Assembly (NCBI RefSeq): GCF_017311415.1
Contig: NZ_JAEKIS010000002.1
Location: 248,001-312,000, forward strand
Direction of reading: 5' to 3'
DNA: 64,000 bases
Origin: Salipiger abyssi
GTDB lineage: Bacteria > Pseudomonadota > Alphaproteobacteria > Rhodobacterales > Rhodobacteraceae
In this document: positions 57,785 to 64,000 of the stretch, piece by piece
How the letters are laid out: each line of letters starts with the position of its first letter
Numbering within the stretch: position 1 is the first letter of the stretch
Notes under the pieces: generated by a model
Told to the model about the DNA's origin: nothing
Database searches by the model: none
The model's input: the letters and a program-made list of their open reading frames with translations, nothing else
Program-made: the position numbers and the translations under genes

Positions 57785-58788
57785 CGCGTGGTCACCGGGA
57801 TGCAGTCGGCATTCTCGGCGACAAAGGCGGCGCAGAAGCGGCGGGCGTCGGAAAGATCGGCGAAGCCATGGGCGCGCAGGCGGTAGAAGACGCGGCCACC
57901 GGAGCTGGCGCGCTCGATCACCCGGTCCTTGCCTTCCATGAACTCGCCGAAGCGCGCGGAGAAGCGCTGCCATTCCTTGCGGGCGGTTTCCGGGCTGTCA
58001 TAGGCGCCGAGCTGCGCCAGGCGGGTGCCGGCGGGCAGGCTGGACGGGTCGATCTCGGTCGGGCCGGCCTGCGCCTCGAGCGCGGCCGCAAGCATCGCCT
58101 CGGGGGCGGGATTGGTGGAGAGCGAGGCCGGGCGCTGATGCGGGCGCAGCGAACGCACAAGCGCGCCCGCCGGTGCCGGCGCGGCGGCCTCTTCGATCTC
58201 TTGCGAGCCCTCATCGGACTCACCGCCAAGCGCGGTCACCACCTCGGCATCTTCGCCCGCTTCCAGATCAGAGAGCGGTTCGGCATCGGCGGCGATCTGA
58301 TCGGCGAGCGAGCGAATGAGCCCGGCGCTGTCGGCGGGCGCGCCGTCGGCGCCCGGCTCGGCCAGCGCGGTCTCGTCCTGCGGCGCGATCACCGCGGGCG
58401 CGATCTTGTCGGAGGGTTTGCGAACCGAGGCCGGCAGAGACGCCACCGGCACGTCCTCGTCGGAGAGCCCAGACTGCTCGGGCGCCAGCAGCAGCCGGTC
58501 GGGCACGGGGGCGGCCGTGCCATTGCCCGCCACCTCGTTCACCGCCAGCCCCTGGTGATCGGCCAGCGTGCCGCCGGGATCCTCGGGCGCGATGCGCATC
58601 GGGCCTTCCATCGCCTGCACCACCGGAATGCCGGTGACATCGCGCACCAGCAGCTTGTAGCCCCAGACGCCAACGCCGATCACCAGCGCAAGCGATACCG
58701 CCGCGCCGGCCCAGTTGGCGATATTTGCGACCTTTGCCCCCGCCGGCGCCTGCGTCTCCGCAGGACCGTCATAGGTGAAATCTGCCAT
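57781..58788 (-). CDS. SPOR-domain membrane protein
   Basis: A 335-residue bitopic membrane protein: cytoplasmic start, one helix at about 30-50 (WAGAAVSLALVIGVGVWGYKLLV), a long acidic disordered periplasmic linker, and a C-terminal SPOR domain (about 260-335, RLAQLGAYDSPETARKEWQRFSARF) that binds denuded septal peptidoglycan. It may take part in cell division. The ATG at 58788 has GAGG at 5 nt. It lies between argS and nagZ, overlapping the latter. Confidence 0.9.
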   Translation of the reverse strand: MADFTYDGPAETQAPAGAKVANIANWAGAAVSLALVIGVGVWGYKLLVRDVTGIPVVQAMEGPMRIAPEDPGGTLADHQGLAVNEVAGNGTAAPVPDRLLLAPEQSGLSDEDVPVASLPASVRKPSDKIAPAVIAPQDETALAEPGADGAPADSAGLIRSLADQIAADAEPLSDLEAGEDAEVVTALGGESDEGSQEIEEAAAPAPAGALVRSLRPHQRPASLSTNPAPEAMLAAALEAQAGPTEIDPSSLPAGTRLAQLGAYDSPETARKEWQRFSARFGEFMEGKDRVIERASSGGRVFYRLRAHGFADLSDARRFCAAFVAENADCIPVTTR

Positions 58789-58873
58789 ATTTGCCTCGCT
58801 GCCCCGCGCCGGGTTCCCCGTCACGCGGTGTCTGCTCTGCCCGTTCTTCCCCGGGGCGGCGCGGCGTTTGGGC

Positions 58874-60616
58874 TCAGCGCATTTCTTCCGCCGGGGTTAC
58901 GCCCAAGATACCAAGGCCGGCGGAAATGACAACCGCGACGGACCGCGCCAGCGCGATTTTGCTCTGGCTGGTGGCGGCATCGTCCTGAAGGAAGCGCAGC
59001 GCGGGCTCGTCATGGCCCTTGTTCCACAGCGCATGCAGATCCGAGGCCAGTTCGTTGAGCCAGATCGCCACCTTATGCGGCTCGTGCCCCTTGGCGGCGA
59101 TCTCGACCAGGCGCGGCCATTCGGAGAGCTTTTTCATCAGCCCGAGCTCGGCCTCGTGATCCAGCACCGCCAGATCCGCCTGCATCAGCGCCCGGTCGGA
59201 GACGTCGATCCCCGCCTCGGTGGCCTTGCGGATCACCGAACAGACGCGGGCATGGGCGTATTGCACGTAAAAGACCGGGTTTTCCTTTGATTGCTCCACC
59301 GCCTTGGCGAAATCGAAATCGAGCGGCGCGTCGTTCTTGCGCATCAGCATGACAAAGCGGGTCACGTCAGGGCCGACCTCGTCGACCACGTCGCGCAGGG
59401 TGACAAAGGTCCCTGCCCGTTTCGACATCTTGAAGGGCTCGCCGTTCTTGAAGAGCTTCACCAGCTGGATGAGCTTGATATCGAGCGGCACCCTGCCCTC
59501 GGAGAGCGCCGAGACCGCCGCCTTCATCCGCTTGACATAGCCGCCGTGATCGGCGCCGAACACGTCGATGAGCTGGTCGTAGCCGCGGCTCACCTTGTCG
59601 TAGTGATAGGCGATGTCGGGGGCGAAATAGGTCCAGCTGCCATCGGATTTCTTGATCGGCCGATCCACATCGTCGCCATGCTCGGTGGATTTGAACAGGG
59701 TCTGCTCGCGCGGCTCCCAATCCTCGGGCGTCTTGCCCTTGGGCGGTTCCAGCACGCCGCGATAGATGAGGCCCTTGTCGTTCAGGCTGTCGATCGCCGC
59801 TTCGATCCGGCCAGTGCCGTAGAGCGATTTCTCCGAGAAGAACCGGTCCATCTTCACGCCGAGCTGCGCCAGATCCTCGCGGATCAGCGCCATCATCTCC
59901 TCGGTGGCGAAGTTGCGGATCTCTTCGAGCCAGACCTGCTCGCCCTCGCCGACATATTTGTCGCCGACCTGCTCTTTCAGCTTTTCGCCCACCGGGATGA
60001 GGTAATCGCCCGGATAGGTGCCGTCGGCGAATTCCACCTCATGGCCCTGCGCTTCGAGATAGCGCAGATAGACCGAGCGGGCGAGCACATCGACCTGCGC
60101 GCCGCCATCGTTGATGTAATATTCCCGCGTCACGTCAAAGCCCGCGAAATCCAGCAGGCTGGCCAGCGCGTCGCCGAAAACCGCGCCGCGGGTATGGCCC
60201 ACATGCAGCGGGCCGGTAGGGTTGGCGGAGACATATTCGACGTTGATCTTTTCGCCCTGCCCCATATGCGAACGCCCGAAAGCCGTGCCGTCCGTCAGGA
60301 TCGCCTGGGGAAGCTGCTGCCAGAGCGACGGCGCCAGACGCAGGTTGAGAAAGCCCGGCCCCGCGACCTCGGCGCTGACGATGCGCTCGTCGGCACCGAT
60401 CTTGGCGGCCAGCGCCTCGGCAATGTCGCGCGGTTTCTGCTTTGCGGGCTTGGCCAGCACCATTGCGGCATTGGTCGCCATGTCGCCATGCAGCGGGTCG
60501 CGCGGAGGTTCCACCGTCACGGGGGCGGTGTTGAGGTCGACGGGCAGTGCACCCTCGGCCTGCAACGCCTCGATCGCCTGTAGCACAAGCGCGCGAATGT
60601 CGGTGAAGAGGTTCAT
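58874..60616 (-). CDS. argS: Arginine--tRNA ligase
   Basis: Charges tRNA-Arg. The 580-residue class I synthetase has an N-terminal Add-1 domain, the signature HIGH variant in ANPTGPLHVGHTRGAVFGDAL, the KMSKS-type PFKMSKRAGTFVT and a C-terminal DALR anticodon-binding domain. The ATG at 60616 gives the family N-terminus MNLFTDIRALVLQ, with GGAG upstream. It is the first gene of the argS-SPOR-nagZ-scpA-scpB operon. Confidence 0.97.
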   Translation of the reverse strand: MNLFTDIRALVLQAIEALQAEGALPVDLNTAPVTVEPPRDPLHGDMATNAAMVLAKPAKQKPRDIAEALAAKIGADERIVSAEVAGPGFLNLRLAPSLWQQLPQAILTDGTAFGRSHMGQGEKINVEYVSANPTGPLHVGHTRGAVFGDALASLLDFAGFDVTREYYINDGGAQVDVLARSVYLRYLEAQGHEVEFADGTYPGDYLIPVGEKLKEQVGDKYVGEGEQVWLEEIRNFATEEMMALIREDLAQLGVKMDRFFSEKSLYGTGRIEAAIDSLNDKGLIYRGVLEPPKGKTPEDWEPREQTLFKSTEHGDDVDRPIKKSDGSWTYFAPDIAYHYDKVSRGYDQLIDVFGADHGGYVKRMKAAVSALSEGRVPLDIKLIQLVKLFKNGEPFKMSKRAGTFVTLRDVVDEVGPDVTRFVMLMRKNDAPLDFDFAKAVEQSKENPVFYVQYAHARVCSVIRKATEAGIDVSDRALMQADLAVLDHEAELGLMKKLSEWPRLVEIAAKGHEPHKVAIWLNELASDLHALWNKGHDEPALRFLQDDAATSQSKIALARSVAVVISAGLGILGVTPAEEMR

Positions 60617-60687
60617 CGGTCGTGTCTCCATACGGTCGGCGATCCCTCTACCACTTTGGCGGTTGGGGTCAAATGCCCCTGCGGTGG

Positions 60688-60723
60688 CCCCGACGAAAAG
60701 AGCGGGCCGCGCGGGCCCGCTCT
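60688..60723 (-). terminator. Terminator downstream of the polyamine-type binding protein gene
   Basis: AGAGCGGGCC (60699-60708) pairs with GGCCCGCTCT (60714-60723) around GCGCG. On the minus strand the stem is followed by TTTTCGTC. It separates the binding-protein gene from argS. Confidence 0.85.
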
Positions 60724-60760
60724 GTTCGTTTTTGGTGGCTGGCCGCCGGGCGACCGCCGG

Positions 60761-61885
60761 TCAGGCGTTGGTGAGGATCTCGACATACTCGTTGCGGATC
60801 GGGTCGAAGAACGGCGTCGAGGCCTGCCACCACCACATATTGCCCAGCACCTCCTCGGTATAGACCTCGTTAAACTGGCGCTTGAACTCGTCGCTGGCGT
60901 AATCGGCGGCGCCGACCACGGCGGAGTTGTAGCCGGTGTTGTTGGCGAACATGCCGCCGGTCTCCGGCTTCAGCATGAAGTTGATGAAGGCGACCGCCTG
61001 CTCCGGGTTCGGCGCGTTGCGCAGGATGCCCATCGTGTCCATCCAGGTGATGATGCCTTCCTTGGGCGCGCGATAGACGTAATCGGGGTTTTCGCGGTTG
61101 AGCAACAGGCCGGTGGTGTCCCAGGTCTGGCCGATGACACAGCCCGCATCCTTGAAGGCGGCGGTCGCCTCGGTGGCGTTGTTCCAGAAGGCGCCGATGT
61201 TTTCCTTATGCGCGAGGATCCACTGGGTGATGGCACCCCAGACGCGGCGGGCGTCGTCCTCGGATTTGTAGACGTCGAGCATGCGGTTCGAGGGCACCTC
61301 GCCGGTGGCGTCGAGATAGAGCCCCGCACCCATGATCACCGATTTCTGGCGGAAGGCGGCGGCGCCCCGGGCGGCCTCTTGGGTGAAGAGATCGCCAAAG
61401 GAGAGATCGGCGTCCGAAATCGGCAGCGCGGCGCGGTTCAGCGTGAGGCCCTCGGTGCCCCAGTCATGCGGCAGCAGGATCTGCTTGCCGGCATGGGTGG
61501 CGCCTAGCGCGACGCTGTCGCGCAGGAAGCTCGGGTAGATCGCGTCCATGTTCACCGTCTCGGGGACCGGCGCGAAATAGCTGTCGCCACTCTCGTCGAG
61601 ATAGTTCACCGCCGTGTCGATGGAGGGGAAGACCACGTCGAAATCGCCGCCATTGGAGGCGCGCACGATGGATTGCGCCTCGTCGTTCGAGCCGAAAGTG
61701 GTGAGATCCAGCGTGATGCCGGTCTCGGCCTCGAAGGCCTCGGCGATGTTCGGCTGAACGTAATCCTGCCAGGCCAGAACCTTGACGCTGCCCGACGCGG
61801 CCAGCGCGTCATGGGCGCGCAGGATCGCGGGCGCGGCCACGACGGTGGCGGTCAGCTGCATGGCGGTACGGCGGGTGAGCTTCAT
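60761..61885 (-). CDS. Spermidine/putrescine-type periplasmic binding protein, orphan
   Basis: A 374-residue solute-binding protein of the PotD/extracellular family 1 kind. It starts with a twin-arginine-like signal (MKLTRRTAMQLTATVVAAPAILRAHDALA). The mature part VKVLAWQDYVQPNIAEAFEAETGITLDLTTFGSNDEAQSIV, AWPHDWGTEGLTLNR-like region and WWWQASTPFFDPIRNEYVEIL matches the family. No permease or ATPase gene is next to it; the neighbours are argS and a chemoreceptor, so any transporter partners lie elsewhere. A terminator follows. Confidence 0.9.
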   Translation of the reverse strand: MKLTRRTAMQLTATVVAAPAILRAHDALAASGSVKVLAWQDYVQPNIAEAFEAETGITLDLTTFGSNDEAQSIVRASNGGDFDVVFPSIDTAVNYLDESGDSYFAPVPETVNMDAIYPSFLRDSVALGATHAGKQILLPHDWGTEGLTLNRAALPISDADLSFGDLFTQEAARGAAAFRQKSVIMGAGLYLDATGEVPSNRMLDVYKSEDDARRVWGAITQWILAHKENIGAFWNNATEATAAFKDAGCVIGQTWDTTGLLLNRENPDYVYRAPKEGIITWMDTMGILRNAPNPEQAVAFINFMLKPETGGMFANNTGYNSAVVGAADYASDEFKRQFNEVYTEEVLGNMWWWQASTPFFDPIRNEYVEILTNA

Positions 61886-61998
61886 GGTCGTATCCCTTCG
61901 GAGAGTCCGGATGTGTCAGAAAAAATGACTGACCGCCGGGTAAAGGGAGATGGACTCAGCTTGATGACGGTTCGGTTACAGCTTCATGACGCCCCGCC

Positions 61999-63750
61999 TC
62001 ATGCCGCCTGACCGGGGGCGGCGCGCGCCGCCGCCGCGCCCTGCCCGCCCGCAGGCTGACCGATATCGAAGCGCGCCACCAGTTCCGAGAGCGCGCCGGC
62101 ATCGCTGCGCAGCATATGGGCGGCGGCGGTGGACTGCTCGACCATGGCGGCGTTCTGCTGCGTCACCCGGTCGAGATTGCCGACGCCGACATTGATCTCG
62201 TTGAGCCCCTGCGCCTGATCGGTGGACACGCTGGCGATGCCGCTGACCAGATCGGAGATCTGCCCGACCTGATGCACCACATCCCCCAGCGCCTCGCCCG
62301 CCCGCTCGACAAGCTGCACGCCCTCCTTGACCTGATCCGCCGAGCCGCTGATCAGCGTCTTGATCTGCTGCGCCGCGTCCGAGCTGCGCTGCGCCAGCGC
62401 CCGCACCTCGGAGGCGACCACCGCGAAGCCGCGTCCGCTCTCGCCGGCGCGCGCCGCCTCGACCCCGGCATTCAGCGCCAGAAGGTTGGTCTGAAAGGCG
62501 ATGTCGTCGATCACCCCGATGATCTCGCCGATCTGATCCGAGCTTTGCGCAATGCCGGCCATGGCAGAGACCGCCGAGCGCATGATCTCGCCATTCTCGT
62601 CGGCCATGCGGGCGGCGCCGCGCACGTTTTCCTCGACCTCCTTGGTGGTGCGGGCGGCGTCGCGCACGCTGCCCAGAAGCTGCTCGAGCGCCGCCGCCGT
62701 CTGCTCCAGCGTGGCAGCCTGGGTCTCGGTGCGGTGCGACAGGTCGTCAGAGCCGCTCGCGATTTCCTCGGCGTTGCTGTGAATGTTCTGGGCGCTCACC
62801 CGCACTTCGTTGATCGCGTCGCGCAGGCTGTCGACGGCGCGGTTGAAATTCTCGCGCAACGCCTCGTATTCGCTGGGAAACCGCTCCTGGATGCCTTCCG
62901 CCAGACCGCCATCGGCAAGCCGGTCGAGCGCCTCTGTCAGGTGGCGCACGACGCGGTCCTGAGCCGCATGCGCCGCCATGCGCGCCTCCTCCGCCGCGCG
63001 GCCCTGCGCCAGCGTGGCGGCGAGATCGCTGAGATGGCGCGCGATCTCGCCGAACTCGTCCGAACGCTCGCGCTGGTCGACGGCGCTGTCGTAATCGCCG
63101 CGCGCCACCCGGGCCATGGCCGCGTCGAGCCCGCCGAGCGGGCGCGCGATGATCCGGCGCAGCAGGAAGACGGTGAGCGCCATCATGACGACGAAGACCG
63201 CCAGCGCGGTCATCTGGATCTCGCGCTTGTCGCCGGCGGCGCTGGCCAGCACCGCCCGGTCGGTCCAGATCATTGCCACCGCGCCGGCGGGATCCGCGCG
63301 TCCCGGCAGCAGGATCGGCGCCGCGACCCAGAGCCCGTCCTGCGCGCTCTGCACCGAGGCTTCCGCGACCGCACGCGCCGCCAGCGCCGCGAGCGCGGCA
63401 CGGTCGCCGGCGGCGACGCCCGCATCGGCAAGCACCGTGCCGTCCGCCTGCACCACAGCCCCGCCAAGCGCATCCGCGCCGCCACTCTGCAAGCCGAGCG
63501 ACAACTGCTCGCCGAGCTTGCCCTCGTCCTTGAAGCGCAGCGGCTGCACCATGGCACCGGCCTGGCTTTCGACGGTCTTGTGCGCCATGGAGACGACCCC
63601 GTCGCGCGCGATGCGCATGGTCAGGTGCCAGGATTGCCAGGCCATGACCGAGGCTACCGCGATGGTTGTCACCGCCAGCAGCAGCGCCGCGCGGACGAAC
63701 ACCGAATGGAAAAGGCTGCGCAGCCGCGCGCCGGTTGCGGCGAGTTGCAT
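61999..63750 (-). CDS. Methyl-accepting chemotaxis protein
   Basis: A 583-residue receptor that passes ligand signals to CheA/CheW. It has membrane helices at 18-37 and 180-198, a periplasmic domain between them, HAMP at about 199-252, and a cytoplasmic coiled coil with the hairpin tip IIGVIDDIAFQTNLLALNAGVEAARAGESGRGFAVVASEVRALAQRS. The C-terminus lacks a clear NWETF methyltransferase-binding pentapeptide and ends in a Gly/Ala/Pro-rich tail. The partial gene upstream encodes a periplasmic sensor-like protein and probably belongs to the same unit. The ligand is unknown. Confidence 0.92.
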   Translation of the reverse strand: MQLAATGARLRSLFHSVFVRAALLLAVTTIAVASVMAWQSWHLTMRIARDGVVSMAHKTVESQAGAMVQPLRFKDEGKLGEQLSLGLQSGGADALGGAVVQADGTVLADAGVAAGDRAALAALAARAVAEASVQSAQDGLWVAAPILLPGRADPAGAVAMIWTDRAVLASAAGDKREIQMTALAVFVVMMALTVFLLRRIIARPLGGLDAAMARVARGDYDSAVDQRERSDEFGEIARHLSDLAATLAQGRAAEEARMAAHAAQDRVVRHLTEALDRLADGGLAEGIQERFPSEYEALRENFNRAVDSLRDAINEVRVSAQNIHSNAEEIASGSDDLSHRTETQAATLEQTAAALEQLLGSVRDAARTTKEVEENVRGAARMADENGEIMRSAVSAMAGIAQSSDQIGEIIGVIDDIAFQTNLLALNAGVEAARAGESGRGFAVVASEVRALAQRSSDAAQQIKTLISGSADQVKEGVQLVERAGEALGDVVHQVGQISDLVSGIASVSTDQAQGLNEINVGVGNLDRVTQQNAAMVEQSTAAAHMLRSDAGALSELVARFDIGQPAGGQGAAAARAAPGQAA

Positions 63751-63771
63751 TGAACGGACCTCCGGGCCGGA

Positions 63772-64000
63772 TTACATCAGCAGATCGGCATTCACGCCCA
63801 CGGTCATCGCCCCGATGGGCGCGCCGGTCTCGGGATCGCTGAGGGTGAGCGAGATCTGCGCCTGATAGCTCTGGCTCGATTCGTCGAATTCCACCTCGCC
63901 GTAATGCACCGCGCCGGCGCCCTGCCCGTAAGTCTCGGTGAATTTCGCCTCGTCGCCCTGCCAGTAATCCGAGGTGATCGCCGAGGCCGCCACGTTGAGC
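63772..64000 (-). CDS. Periplasmic sensor-like protein, 5' part beyond window
   Basis: The C-terminal 75 residues of a protein whose frame is open to the right edge. LNVAASAITSDYWQGDEAKFTETYGQGAGAVHYGEVEFDESSQSYQAQISLTLSDPETGAPIGAMTVGVNAD looks like a Cache/PDC-type ligand-binding domain. It ends 21 nt before the MCP start on the same strand, which suggests a split two-gene receptor. The GTG at 63993 is internal, not the real start. Its full length is unknown. Confidence 0.7.
   Translation of the reverse strand, partial: LNVAASAITSDYWQGDEAKFTETYGQGAGAVHYGEVEFDESSQSYQAQISLTLSDPETGAPIGAMTVGVNADLLM

Overview
This 64 kb window is a gene-dense, GC-rich stretch of chromosome that I attribute to an alphaproteobacterium of the order Rhodobacterales (Roseobacter/Rhodobacteraceae type). 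The evidence is the recA-alaS pair next to a cckA-type hybrid kinase, a LexA operator of the alphaproteobacterial form GTTC-N7-GTTC ahead of recA, the block yceD-rpmF-plsX-fabH-ihfA-merR, an argS-SPOR-nagZ-scpA-scpB operon, ribosomal protein L21 with a helix-hairpin-helix tail, and an OlsB-type ornithine-lipid acyltransferase. The genus cannot be fixed from the sequence. I see no prophage, insertion sequence, plasmid or CRISPR signature. Most of the window is core genome with a few accessory islands.

Layout. 1-6.3 kb: 3' part of transketolase, a DUF808 membrane protein, a GAPDH with unusual coenzyme-site residues, an FMN reductase, tRNA-Leu and two tandem DUF1330 genes. 6.3-16 kb: alaS, recA with its SOS box, a small sulfotransferase-like gene, cckA, an RsmB-like rRNA methyltransferase and guaB. 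16-25.5 kb: an agmatinase-family enzyme, an lpxD-ACP-ketosynthase cluster, two divergent Tat-exported cell-wall enzymes, rplU-rpmA-GNAT, a secreted protein and tRNA-Ser. 25.6-32.5 kb: aroK-aroB, a translationally coupled trio ending in xerD, a pair of fused palindromes, a CNNM/CorC-type protein and a Cys-rich secreted peptide. 32.6-39.6 kb: a MobA-like nucleotidyltransferase, glycerate kinase, a reduced ADP-forming acyl-CoA synthetase relative, a lipoprotein plus SGNH hydrolase, rlmE and an orphan MoxR ATPase.

39.8-46.1 kb is the most distinctive accessory region. It holds three related family-2-like glycosyltransferases interleaved with a PAPS-type sulfotransferase. The central 780-residue protein fuses a sulfotransferase-like domain with a ruined P-loop to a glycosyltransferase. 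A protein with a hydrolase-like elbow but no nucleophile follows. I infer a surface-glycan assembly or sulfation cassette.

46.1-64 kb returns to core functions: olsB, bamE, the fatty-acid/L32/IHF block, tRNA-Pro, a two-domain dCTP deaminase, a membrane protein with a degenerate GGDEF domain, scpB-scpA-nagZ-SPOR-argS, an orphan polyamine-type binding protein, and a chemoreceptor preceded by a periplasmic sensor gene cut by the right edge.
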